From positions 30,089-94,088 of the forward strand of contig BQKZ01001565.1 in assembly GCA_036244855.1 (NCBI GenBank): 64,000 bases of DNA, given 5' to 3'. The DNA is from Temnopleurus reevesii. Its lineage: Eukaryota; Echinodermata; Echinoidea; Temnopleuroida; Temnopleuridae. The notes beneath the pieces are model-generated. The model did no database searches. It saw nothing but the letters and a program-made list of their open reading frames with translations, and was not told the DNA's origin. This document shows, one piece after another, positions 38,093 to 49,790 of the stretch (its first letter is position 1; every line of letters starts with the position of its first letter). The translations under genes were made by a program, and so were the position numbers.

Positions 38093-39280
38093 GATATTTA
38101 TTATTGATTGGCTCGTTAAATATGCTGAAGATTTTGTCTTGAAAGGGAGAATTAAAGTTGCAATTAATACATTTCTTCAGAGACTTAGGAACACAAATAA
38201 TTTTGCCAATAGTTTGAAAGGTTTGGCAGTCATGAATCATAAACATATTATTTTTGAACAAATATCAACTTAAGTTTGCTACAAAATCAAAATAGAAAAT
38301 GAGGATGACTTTTCATAAACTCAAGCTTGGGTGCGGTCAAAGAATATATCTAAAAGGAGGAAAACTTATCGTATCCCTGAGGTGCCAATTGGAACATTAG
38401 TTGTTCCAAATATGAAAGGAAGAAACAGACTGATACCTGCTTTCCTTTTTGAAAGTAAAATCAAAACCGTGATTCGTTTGTTCTATCATGACCAAAGACA
38501 GAAGTTGAAGGCTACCCAAAAGAATTTTTATGATGGAGAATTATATTTATGACATATTTTCCTTTGGTTCCCTCCTGAAAGGGCAATGACACTTTTTCTG
38601 GCCAGACTGAAAATAATTCAAACATTTCATTTTTCATTTTTTATTGGGTATGAATGAAGTGGTTGATATGTTTATAGTCAAGTTTCAATTTAGAGGACTG
38701 GTCATGATTAATCTTCATTATTGATCTACTTATTTGTGATATTAACATAGTGTTTTTAACATCTTAAATTAAAGTATAGGAATGTAATATATTCCAGCCA
38801 TTTTAAATTTCCATAGAGTGAATTGATAATATTTTTTATTAAAGGTCATTTGATATGTCGGTTATTTTGAACCAATTTTCCCTCCCTAATTTTTACATGA
38901 TTTCTCAATTCCTCACTCACTTAAGGGAATCTTCTTGGAAGTTTATTTTGGACATTTAGATTGAGACAAATTTGAGTTTCTTTGTGCTCAGGAATATACT
39001 TACACGTTATTGTTCATATGTTCAATAATTCTCTGTAGTGTTTGTTGAATAGTTACGATGTCACTTGAATGGTAAAATTGTATAAATATATTTGTCTCAT
39101 TTTGCATCAATCTATTCCTTGTCTAGAATGGAAATATCCTACCAGAATAATAGGATTCTTAATTTGGACATAGATATTGGTTGTACCTGAGTGTCACTAC
39201 GTGCTGTCATACTTTTGTCCACTCCGGTCCTGTGTACTTTACCCCCATCTAACCCTACTCTATCCTCCTTGCTCCTCCTC

Positions 39281-39356
39281 AACCCATCGCTTCCCAAAAA
39301 TGGTTCAACCCTGTACAAAAGCAATAGGAATGTTGCATCTTGGTGCTCTAAGGGTT
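39281..39356 (+). mobile_element. piggyBac-like miniature element, copy 4 of 6 (diverged)
   Basis: Begins AACCCATCGCTTCCC, keeps the core CCCTGTACAAAAGCAATAGG and ends CTAAGGGTT followed by AA. Total length matches the other copies (76 bp). Several differences make it the most diverged member. Confidence 0.55.
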
Positions 39357-40734
39357 AACATTAGCAGACCTGCATGCTTGTATGACAGAAGATACAATCT
39401 CAGTGCCTATCTGATTGGAGACACTTAAGATCATAGCATTGTGAAGTGGGGGGTTCTTCAACTGAGAGCAATACGCCTGGCGTTTTCTGATGGACGGGCA
39501 TTCCATTTTCCATCTCGATGCTTGCATCATTTCATGTTTGAAATTGATGGGAATTTGCGATAAAACAGTCATATGCGTCCTGGAGTGTCATTTTTAGGAG
39601 TATTTGACGTTCAAGAGGCGGTGATTTTTCTTTCTTTTCTTTTTTGCTCCTTTTTCACTTTTTGATGTACCTATTTTTGGCATTGATCTCACTGTGTGTG
39701 ATATTTCAAATGTCTTTGATGATTGAAATTGTCATTTTGGGTGTCAATAGCAATGCATTTCTTTGAATAGAATGTATAGATATTTTCATCAATTAAAAGT
39801 TGTGACATATTGCAAGATTTAGGTAATTTAGGGGGCATATTTCCAGTAATTCAACAGTTTTGTTGTGACTCTAAACTCCATAGCAATCATACAAAAAATT
39901 ATTTGAGAAATTCATGTGACTTTCATGTAGTATGCCATGAAAATATTAAATAACTGTCATTAACAAGCAGGATGGTAGACTCAATGTGCGCCGAGTGAAG
40001 GAAGACATGTCAAAATTTTCCCAAAATTTTTCAGCTGGTACAGTTTCAAATAAAAAAGCTCCACCGAAGCACTTGGGTGCGGAGAAGAGGGAGAGTGTGA
40101 GAAAAGCTAGAAAACAGGTTATGTACATAAAAAGCCTCAATGAGACAGGGCATACATACACACACCCGCACACCTTTTCATACGAATAGCAAACTTTACT
40201 CTCTTTGGAGCTGTCAGCTTCAGAGAGAGGTCCATCTCGGCCGGTTACCTCACCACCGGTTACCCTTCCCCCCTCCGCAGCTTACACCGCATCAAATAAA
40301 ACTTTTTTGAAAGATGAAGAAGAAAAAATGGCAATGTTTGCAAGTTACGTACCCCCATTTTAGAATATAATTATTGGCATTTATGCGGTTGAATACGCTG
40401 CTTTGTGCCCGGGAGAAAAAACCATGCGCCAGTCTGGGAACAATGGCGATAGAGTGGTATTCGTGTTGCTTTTGAAAAAGCTACAAATTGCTTGAGATTT
40501 TGGCTTTGTATTGGGGTAACCCTAATGCTTACAAACTTGACAAGGGGGTATTTAGGTGGTGTCAATAATGGCATTGGATGGTGTACCCTCTTGGCTGTGT
40601 GACTGGCATTCATGGCGTTGGCCCGGCCGTCGATCCCGCCGATCGAGTTACCTCCTAAGGGCTGTTGGTTTTGGGGGGCTTTTTATGTGAGCTTTTGAGA
40701 GGCTTTGGGGATCGTCTATGGAAGGCAAGTCCTT

Positions 40735-40802
40735 CTCTCCAATCTCTGTCACTCTCCCCTCTCTCTCTCCATCATTCCCCGTCTCTCTCGCCCTCTCTCA
40801 CC
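40735..40802. repeat. CT-rich microsatellite
   Basis: TCTCTGTCACTCTCCCCTCT and similar; explains the Ser/Leu-rich frames. Confidence 0.8.
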
Positions 40803-42099
40803 TGCCTTTGTTGGCTCAAATTTGCAGCGATTCTTGCACAATTTGTCAAGAGCACAGTCTCGGTGTATAAATGTTTGCAAGACGGGCGTTGAACTTATTC
40901 TGCCGCGTCACCGAGGCTCCTAAACCCAACAGGTTCATTCTCAACCATGTTCCCCCACCGCGTTCTGCCCCACCCCCTCCCACCCCAGTCCGCCATATCC
41001 CACCCCGCCCAAGCCCATCATGTTTTCTAACGCTCTTCAACCTGTGCCTCACATTTAAAATCAAAGTTTTCCCCAGATACAGAGAAATTAGGCTGAGGAG
41101 GATAAAAACCCAGCATCTCGTGTACATTCTGTGTTTCCAAAGTAAACCACTCATTTAGCTAATGTCCACAAGACCCGAGTTTGCTGTACGCGCCAGCTGT
41201 ATGGTTTCCAACTAGAATAGCGAAATTTCTCTTCCTTTTTTTTTTTTTTATTCAACATCCGCATTTGAGGTTCCAGTTCTTGTGACTGTTTACCGAGGTA
41301 CACAGCCCATGACAGTGCCTTTCACTCTGCCCTAGAAAAATTCTCAAAGCCGAATCAGTGCTGTTCCAATTCTTCTCTTTTCTTTTCTCTTCATTCCCCC
41401 GTCCCGTTCTTAGCCTGCTTGTGTGATGACTGTGCCGAGTGGATCGGCAAATGGCAACCGCTTTACCCATAATGCAATTAGGTGCCCATTGATGCCGAAA
41501 ATAAAGGTTGAAAAAGAGTCTGATCGCCACTCCGCAAAGTGTCAAAGTAACTAACGCGCCTGCCCAGCCTAAAAGTACACCTAACCCCCTACGGACATAA
41601 CATGGAAGGTTTATATGAGTTCATGTCGCTCACGTTCTCACCTTTCCTCGTGTATGTATAAGCCCAGATACATTTTCCCTCCGTTTTTATATTTCTCTCT
41701 CGTCTTATCTTTTTAATTACGCATCTGGATGTTGCGCGGGTCGCGGAGCTGATCGGTTGTTGATAGGATGGAGGGGGATTATCGGCCGGGTTGTGGGGCT
41801 CGGTGATGATGCATTACGCAAACAGCCCGTTGCGATATGGCAAATTGCATTCTCCAAGATCGTAGAAGAAAGATGGAGAAGATGGATGAACTCTTCTCAT
41901 CATATCACCAAATTATTTTTTTTACTCCACGTCACCATTATCCCCCCCTCTCTGTCTTCTCTTTGTATCACCCCCAAACCTAGTCTTCAGGCACACATAC
42001 CCACTTCATGCAGCTTCATTTACGTTAGTGCCATCCACTATTATAATTATGTCTGAATCGAAAGACTAGCACAACACCAAACTCACAAAATCTAGTAGT

Positions 42100-42235
42100 T
42101 GTTTAGGATGCCCCTTCAAGACACAGTTACTCTCACTAGAAGTTAATTGGTACAATTGCTACCCGGATTTGGGTCTGTTCTCATAGACTACCTTACACTA
42201 TAGGTGTTGCTGGCACCACTCATGTGTAAAGAATC
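42100..42235. repeat. Dispersed inverted-repeat sequence, copy 2
   Basis: Contains CCCCTTCAAGACACAGTTACTCTCACTAGAAG, shared with the 24565-24712 region, and the associated GCTACCCGGATTTGGGTCTG and ATAGACTACCTTACACTATA. Non-coding. Confidence 0.4.
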
Positions 42236-43036
42236 ATCCACTAACTCCTCTCCTCTCGCCAGCGGGGATACGCATGTCGCTCCATCTCTATCCCCCGCAA
42301 GTGTTGCCCAAGGAGATGCAATTTACATCCAAACTTATCAATTCCATCCCAATTTTTAATCAATTAAATGAAAACTATCCAGTTTTCGGGGCTTTGCAGG
42401 TCTTCTGAATCCCAGCACGCTGCAGCCCCATATTTTGCTATTCTTTTGAAGGTTATATGATGGATGAGATTGCAGTATAATTAGAAAACTGATCTCGTTT
42501 TAGCACCATCTATTGAGGACACATTTGTCTTTTCAATCAAGCAATTACATTTTATAGAGCATCATGAATGAGTAATGTTCTGTAATAGATTTGAAACTTG
42601 AAATATAAATCCTGAATCATCGACTCTGTCTGGAAAGTTTGGATTACTTGAAGGTTGCCATTTATATCTCATTATAGTCATTATTCTAATTCATAATCCA
42701 TGAAAAGGTTCTATCATTTGCTCTCCAGAGTATTTGGAAGTCATTGAACCAGCATATCACCCCTGCCATCATACTCTATAGAAGGAAGAGTTTTGGTTTA
42801 TGTTATATGAAGACATTCTTTTTGAAAAATTCTTGGGTAAAGTGCAAAACCCTGAAGATTCCAGTCCGAAGATGCACTTTCGATGCCCAGTCCGGTGCTC
42901 CCTAACAGCTTATTTATGATGTTATCTACCAATACTGTCTACCAACTTGATGCACTCCTTGTTGGTTTGGAAGATATCTTTCTTGCTGCACTTTGTACTG
43001 ATTTCTTCATGTTGATAAGCATGGCTGTTGAGCAAG

Positions 43037-43071
<35 letters not shown>
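43037..43071. repeat. (GA)n microsatellite
   Basis: A pure GA run of about 30 bp, followed by CT-rich sequence at 43130-43240. Confidence 0.92.
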
Positions 43072-43073
<2 letters not shown>

Positions 43074-44047
43074 GTGTGATGTATTTGGAAGCTATTTTCC
43101 CCATTTTCATTTGTACCTACTCTCCTGATATCTCTTTTCATCCATCTCTCTCTGTAGTTTGTTGTCATTTTCTCCTTCTCCATCTCTCTAATCACTTCTG
43201 TCTCCATCCTTCCTTCCTTGCTCTCTCTCTCTCTCCCACCTCTCTAGTTTTGACCCCTTTTCTTTTTTATTTCTGTCTATCCATTTTATCTATCTTGCAC
43301 CTCCTCCCTCACGTCTTCCACTTTCTTTTTCCACTCTCTTTCTCTGTAAAGTATCAATATAATAATTTGTGTTGTTTATGGAGCAGACATATCCACTCTG
43401 CAGAGTTCTCATGGTGTTTTTGTTGTACTGGCTGAAGCCCTGCGTTCACCATCACACTTGTCATTTCTAGGAATGAATATTCCTGCCAGGTGCCCATTCA
43501 CCTTACCTGGATTGAGTGCAATGCAGCATGGATGAATTTTTCGCTGTAGGAAATTAACGCCATGGATGGGATTTGATAGGGTTTGAAGCATGAAGCGTTT
43601 AGGTCTATAGGCTTATATTTTCTGTTCCTCTTGCATTCACTTTATATTTTCCTAATATTTCCTTTTTCTTCTTACTTCGGGACTCTCATTCTCTCTCATC
43701 TGTCTGCCTTCCTTCTTTCTCACACCTGTCTCCGACCAGAAATGCTGTAGGCTCCTGCCACCTCGACTCTCGCCAAGGTGCAGATTTTCGCAGAATCACC
43801 ATCAAGTCCCCCTTCCGTATATAGTCCCAGAATGCCTTTCGTTCCTCTCCAGTGATTTCCCGTGTGCTCCTACGGCTCGGCATTCTGCTGTCATTCCTCG
43901 AGAAACTAACAACAATTAAATCCCAATGAGACATTCAATAGTGTAAATCACCTGTACACCATGGAGATACAGTACGACTCAACCATCCCCTATGCAAATC
44001 TCTTCCTGTCACTCTCTCCTGTATACTTTTATCAGCATCACGGTCTT

Positions 44048-44122
44048 AACCCATTGACAACCGGAACCGATAATCCCTGTACAAAGTATATTAGAATCAC
44101 AAAATTAAATAGTCAATGGGTT
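44048..44122 (+). mobile_element. piggyBac-like miniature element, copy 5 of 6
   Basis: Begins AACCCATTGACAACCGGAAC, carries AATCCCTGTACAAAGTATATT and ends AGTCAATGGGTT. The left flank is TTAA; the right flank is TTGC, a decayed version. Confidence 0.8.
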
Positions 44123-44743
44123 GCTGTGATCTGTTTGAATCATAATGAGAAATCAAAACTCTCTGCACCGTATCTCTAGATTTCTTTGAAGCAGATTAAG
44201 CCGGATAGTGAGTATGCACTTTCAACCAATCACACACAATAATTGAAAGAGGGATACGAATTCCCAGCCCTTGCATTTCTGATTTCCCTCAATGTTGACG
44301 GATCCCACTGCTCGAGACAAGAAAACATTATTTGACACTACCAAGTTTTGATTGCAGATATGTATTTATGTAATTGATTCAAGCATGTCAGTGTTTTGTT
44401 TGTTTAATAATTTTTTTAAATTTTTATTCACCACATATCAACCAATTCTCCATGAATATAGGAAAGATACATGGGAATAAAATGAAATACATATTTTCAC
44501 TTGATGTTTCATTGTCAAATCTCCTTATTAATTTGCTTGCTTTAAATATAATTTGTGGTTGTATGTTGCAATCATTTACAAAAATATTCAACAAAATTGC
44601 TCAGCTGTACAAAACTACAAGGAAAAGTTGTCCCTTGATTGTGAAGAATAAAAGAATTTAAATGATTAAATGAATAAATGGTCACGTTTTTTTTTTCTCG
44701 CTAAAAAAATGACACTCTAGAGAATCCCTCCATAGTTTAGTCT

Positions 44744-44819
44744 AGATAAAACAAGATTTCGATATAATTAGGTAATGACTCTGGTTCAGAGGACTTTGTT
44801 ATAACGATGTTAGACTGTA
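44744..44819 (-). mobile_element. Fragment resembling a pogo/Tigger terminus (right end)
   Basis: Ends TTTGTTATAACGATGTTAGACTGTA, whose complement TACAGTCTAACATCGTTATA is a typical pogo-type terminus. The left part is decayed (AAAACAAGATTTCGATATAATT). Confidence 0.45.
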
Positions 44820-44887
44820 CTATTATTGTTTTAGAACAAAAGAGGGTTTAAAAGACCAAAGAGTATCAATGGGTTTGTAGAAATAAA

Positions 44888-45016
44888 GCCCCGGTCACAT
44901 AGGAACCCGGGAGCAACACGATTCACCCCGACTAGTTGTTCTAAAGCAGTTAACTCTGAATTAACAAAGAGTCGGGGTGAATCGTGTTGCTTCCGGGGGT
45001 CCTATGTGACCGGGGC
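44888..45016. mobile_element. Foldback element with 46-47 bp inverted arms
   Basis: The left arm GCCCCGGTCACATAGGAACC and the right arm GTCCTATGTGACCGGGGC are complementary. The complementarity continues through GAGCAACACGATTCACCCCGACT, with a short gap near the middle of the arms. The spacer is about 37 bp. Flanks are TAAA on the left and TTAA on the right, compatible with a decayed TTAA target site. Confidence 0.85.
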
Positions 45017-45135
45017 TTAAGAGAAAAAGCTTCAGTTAGAGTCTATGGTGAGATGGAGAGAACTGAGGAAAGTGGAACAGAAAAAGAAAGAAATGATAAA
45101 TGGGTCATTGCAATCATGATGTTATGCTGCAATAT

Positions 45136-45325
45136 CAGAGATGCCAACTGTTCCAGAGTATACATGAGATGGATTTCCATATCAATTCAAGGCTTTCATC
45201 ACAGCTGAAAAGTTGAGAGTAATGATCATTGTCATAATCCTCTCACTTCTGTTCAGCTGTTGCATTATTCACATTTTAATGTTGGCATCATGTAGGCCTA
45301 TATTCCAGAATGGTTGGCATCCCTG
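45136..45325 (+). mobile_element. CAGRG-ended miniature transposon, copy 3
   Basis: A 190-bp element starting CAGAGATGCCAACTGTTCCA and ending AGAATGGTTGGCATCCCTG, flanked by CAATAT and CAATAC (6-bp duplication with one change). It is the full-length relative of copy 2; the shared interior includes GTTGCATTATTCACATTTTA. Confidence 0.82.
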
Positions 45326-45560
45326 CAATACATTGGATGTTGGGGGTTGATAGCCAGCAGGTTGAAAGAACGGGTTAAGAAAGCAGTCCACAGGAGAGAC
45401 ACATAAATTGAGCAGAAAACAGGTGGATTTGACTCACAAGGTTGCCAGAGGACAAGAACGAGACCGAAAAAACCCAAGCTAAGATGTTCTTGAACCCTAC
45501 CAACTTGGCCGTCAGGCAGATCGAGGTGGTGTAACAATTCAAAATACTTCACCGATGCAG

Positions 45561-45699
45561 GAAGAGTGAGGGAGAAAAAGAGGTGATGAGAAAGAGAAAC
45601 AGAGAGATATGGGAGGAAAAAAAGAGATTCGGAAAGAAACAGGGAGAGTGGAAGAGAAAGATAAGGGAGATGAGAATGTAGGGAAGACAAATGAAGAGG

Positions 45700-45730
<31 letters not shown>

Positions 45731-45782
45731 TGCAGGAAAGAAAGATGGAGGGAGAGAGAGTAAGGACGAAAGATTGAGGGAT

Positions 45783-45817
<35 letters not shown>

Positions 45818-45905
45818 TAGCACAAGAAAGAGTAGGAAAAATAGATAAAGGAATAGGGAGAGAGAAGAGAGATAAAAAAAGACAGGGGAAAAACAACAGA
45901 GGGGA
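45561..45905. repeat. Long polypurine tract (about 345 bp)
   Basis: G and A almost exclusively on the + strand, with three pure (GA)n runs (about 45706-45730, 45783-45805, 45808-45817). The minus-strand Ser/Leu-rich frames over it are artefacts. Confidence 0.92.
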
Positions 45906-47859
45906 ATTAGAGAGGGGAGAAGGAGGAGGAAGAAAGAAAATGTGAGATGGAGGAGAGACTAGAACCAGTCATTGGCCCATTACGGTCTATGGCTCGTTCC
46001 ATCGTCGTTCCAACAAATGTGGAATTCTTCTCCCGCCGACTTTGTAGCCAGCATCGCCCCGACTTTGTAGCCAGCATCGCCCCGGCAATTGGTCTCCATT
46101 GCCAGGGTTTTGCACTTGACTTCTCTGTCTCTCTCTTTCCCTCTTGTTCTGGCAGTAAAGTTTGCCATTGATGAGTGACGCATAGGAAATAGATCCTCGT
46201 GGGTCGGAGGTTTATGGTTTTGAGGCCGGGACTGCTCTCCTTCAAGCTCTATCTGTCAGCAAGTCCAAGTTATGCAGGCCCTTCAGCCCCGGCCGCTGGT
46301 ATGAACGAGTATCTAGCTCTAAATCGGAATCGAATTTGATTTTTTTTTCTCCTTTCTTTCATTGCGGGAGAAAGCAAGACTTTAATTTGGGGGGTAGACA
46401 TCAAAGGACGGATACCGCCCTCCCCGACCCCACCCCTACCCCCATCCTCTCTAGTAGCATCATCCATCTTGGCTTCTCCTGGTCTATTTCTTCAAGCGAT
46501 ACCATTAATCACATCGTCTGAAGTTCCACCTACCAATCTAATTGGTTCATTGTGAAGTTCAGCCCCCTCCATATTCATCCCAAAACAACAACAAGGATTT
46601 TTACTCCATCTCATTTTCTTGGGGGTTTTGTTCTTGAAAGTGAATTCTTCCATCTCTATAAAAGTGATCATTCATCACTTTGTGTTTGTTTAAACCTGGG
46701 AGAACCATACAGGAGTGTAATAATATCTGTATTTCAAATCGAGGGTGACTGACCCCTTGGCTCATATATACTTTTCCCTTCTTCTTTTTTCCTAGCCACC
46801 CCCTCACCCCCACCCTCACCACTCCCTTCCCCACATCCACACCAAAAAGAGGGATAAGGTTACACCCCTTACCCCAAAATTATGACTGATGCCCCAATAG
46901 AGTATTGATGCTTCATTTGAATGAAAAGACAAAAAGATGCAAAGACAAGATATTTTCAAACATTCCTGCCTTGATGGCCTAGGCCTTCCCACCCCCCCCC
47001 CCCCCCATGAAAACTCTATAATTTAGCCACTATTTGTTACTAACAAACAAAGGACTAAAATGAATCTGTTTTGAATTTCCTGCTCTTCATTCATAACAAC
47101 ATTTTTTCTTCTCTTATTCAATTCAAACCCCTCCCTCCTCATTACACTATGACAGTGAATAATGAAAGGAACATTTTACATCCCCATAACAGTCTGAGTC
47201 TGCCTCTCGTCCCTTTACACTTTCTGACATTCATTCCTCTCCGGCGCCCTCTCTGGCAACCCCAAGATGGTTTAGATTTTCCGAGGGCAATCAGTTTTTC
47301 TCTCGCTTGACACGGGTCACAGACAGAGGGGTATTTTGTGAGTCACCAGCCCGCTTTGAAGTGGCGGCGAGGGCCTGATGGAGCCCATAATTCAGCGTCA
47401 TTTTTACATCCATACCTATTCCATAATTTGATACTCGTGGAATGACTGAAATGCTTTACTTTATCTCATTCCAAATGTTTGTGTCGAGATGAAAGAATAT
47501 CATTGTTAGATGCATTTTGGATATGTCAATATTTCTTCTACTCTGCGTTGTGCACTGCTATGAACTTTTTAAAGAATAAGAATTACAATTCATTTTTTTT
47601 CAATGCTTGCGAATACTCCAGGATAATGATTAAAAAATACGAAGATGAACTAAAAGGTCAATAATTTTCCATATCTTTTCACTAGAAGCAGTTACAGGTA
47701 TTAACAATTAATTTCTCAGAGGTATCAAAGTGAGGAAGCCTTGATATTCTACTTTTAGATTGTCCCAATGAAAAAAGTAAAATATCAATCAAGATCTGGC
47801 GATGAATAACAAAATAATTTTGTTTGATCATGCCCATTTTAAGAGGTGATAACAGGACC

Positions 47860-48045
47860 ATTAGCTGCGTTGCCTCCTTGCTAAGTAGGGCCGATTATCT
47901 CGGCTATCGATCGTGACACGTTAGTTTGACGATAATTTCTCTGGCAGGGAAAGGAAAGTTCAATTTCCCTGCGTCTCTTTGAGATCATTTCCTGAATTGT
48001 GCACTGGGCGGAGTAGCAATGACTTTGGCAGCGGCTAGCCAGCTC
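47860..48045. promoter_or_regulatory. Candidate conserved non-coding island
   Basis: GGCCGATTATCTCGGCTATC and GATCGTGACACGTTAGTTTG, then AGGGAAAGGAAAGTTCAATT paired loosely with AATTTCCCTGCG. Non-repetitive. It lies directly before the TTAA element at 48052. Confidence 0.2.
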
Positions 48046-48051
48046 AGTTTC

Positions 48052-48447
48052 TTAAAGCTCACATAAACTTTTGATAAAAGCAAAAAAGTTTTTCCCCAAA
48101 TTTGTCTTCAAATCTAAATAAAATAAAATGTAAGTACATGAATAAACTGCAACTAGATTGTGTGAAAAAGAAATAAGTTTGGATGAAGCTATTACCTAAA
48201 ATTTGTCAAAATCTACAGTCTCGTGAATCACGATTTTCAACCAAGAATTTTTTCTCCATATAGGACACCTTCTCATGTAAAGAATTGGATGAAGATTTGA
48301 GAATTTAATTTTCATGTATGCATCTGTATTGATATTTAGTCAGATTTCAAAATAACCCAGCATATTCTGGATAATAACCAAAATATTGTTTTTGCCCAGA
48401 AAGAGCATTTAATATGATTTTAATGGTCAAATTCAGATTTTCCAAAG
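48052..48447 (+). mobile_element. 3'-truncated second copy of the 9243 TTAA element
   Basis: Starts TTAAAGCTCACATAAACTTT, parallel to TTAAAGCCCAAGTATAGTTT at 9243, and follows it through TTTGTCTTCAAATCTA, CTTCTCATG-AAGAATTGGAT and CAAAATATTGTT. The match stops near 48447. The last 100 bp or so, including the right inverted repeat, are missing. Confidence 0.72.
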
Positions 48448-49753
48448 AAGAGTCAGAAGACTGAAGAGTAATCTTGTTCATCAAAAAAAAATGATGGTGA
48501 TGAATCTTTATATATTTGAATTTATTCAAATAAATTGTTATTCATTCAAAAGCATTCTAATCAACACTATGTCCTGATGATGATAATGGCAATGATGACA
48601 TCAAGGATGTTGTTGTAGATAATGTCATGATGATGGTTAGGATGAGGATGTTCCGAGAGGGCTACCCCTCAAACCGACTCCTTTCCCCACCAAGATGGTG
48701 GAAGCGAGGAGGCGATAGCATCAGCACCAGAAATAAACATCATTTATCTCCAGCTTTCTGGGGTAATGACCCGGGACACGAAGAAAGAAATCATCCCAAG
48801 TTCATGACCTCTCGACTCCGCAATCCCACAATTCCTCCGAGATTGAGGCAGTTACATGCCGTAGTAGGCGTATCAGTTACGCAGAGAAGTTGCAAACTGA
48901 AGATCACTGGTGATTGCAGAGCAGAGCTGTAAGCTAGGATGTAGAATATATTTCATTTTAGCAGCTCTAGAAGTAACATTGAGACGATATCCAAAGATCA
49001 CCGAGTGATATAAACAATTTCCGAGCTACAGTCCTTAAGATTGGAAATGAGTTAAAGATGAGCTTCTCTTTTTATCAAAGCATTTTAATAGCTTAAAAAC
49101 AAGATGTTAATTAATATGATTTTGAAATATGTAGGATGTTAAGAGAAGTTAAGATAATTTTTATTATAATATCATAGGTTTTTGAAACATGCCTCAGAAA
49201 AGTTGAAAAAAAAACACCAGTCATTTGCGCACGTGTTTATAATGTTGTTTAAATTTCAATTTACCATCTTTTGATATATTTCACAAAATATTTTAATAAA
49301 TAAGATAATGGAATTTTTTTGGCTTATAAAATATCTTTAATATCCTTTATATTTTCTATCATCCACTTTTCTTTATTCCTTTATCTTTTCTCTCTCTTTA
49401 TCTGTCTTGGACGCATTTATTTTCCCCTTCTAATCACCTTTTTTTTTAATTTCATGAAGATGAACATCTTTTTTTAATTTCTTTATATTAATATCTTCAC
49501 TCTCCCATGTTTTTCTCGCTCCCCTGTTTATCTTTCCCGAATCCATTATATGTGTAATCTCTTCATCTTATCCTCCCCCATTCGTTCATCCCATCCATTC
49601 ATCTGCCTGTTTCTCCCAGGCAGCCTGGGGCACTACACAAGGCAATGGCCAGAGGGTTTACTCCCGTACAACCAAAAGTAGATTGAACTTGGGCCTTCAC
49701 ACCCCGCGCCGGCCGTATGATTGACGCGGCGAAGAAGTGTACGGTTGAGGGAC

Positions 49754-49790
49754 TATATAAACCCATCGCGGCTGTATTTGTTCAGCCTGT
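49754..49790 (+). promoter_or_regulatory. Candidate core promoter: TATA box plus initiator
   Basis: TATATAAA at 49754-49761 is followed by TTCAGCC at 49782-49788. The A of TCAG (49784) lies 30 nt after the first T of the TATA box, which is canonical spacing for RNA polymerase II. The 130 bp before it are CpG-bearing (CCCCGCGCCGGCCG, TTGACGCGGCG), unlike the AT-rich surroundings. A GA-rich stretch follows, and no obvious coding start. It could be an alternative COE promoter 12.6 kb before the exon at 62418, an enhancer with transcription, or chance. Confidence 0.35.

Larger units (their letters stand above)
36972..44047. other. Non-coding DNA with microsatellites
   Basis: AT-rich to 40.2 kb, then GC-richer (40.2-42.3 kb) with pyrimidine tracts. 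The 161-residue minus-strand frame at 37505-37990 has no recognised domain. No convincing gene. Confidence 0.55.
45906..49610. other. Non-coding DNA
   Basis: At 46030-46085 a short direct repeat, CCGACTTTGTAGCCAGCATC, occurs twice 24 bp apart. A poly-C run lies near 46991 and GAT triplets at 48575-48645. The TTAA element copy is at 48052. No gene. Confidence 0.6.

Noticed and set aside
45298..45896. Overlapping Ser/Leu-rich minus-strand frames up to 175 residues
   Set aside because: Pure products of the polypurine tract in different frames.
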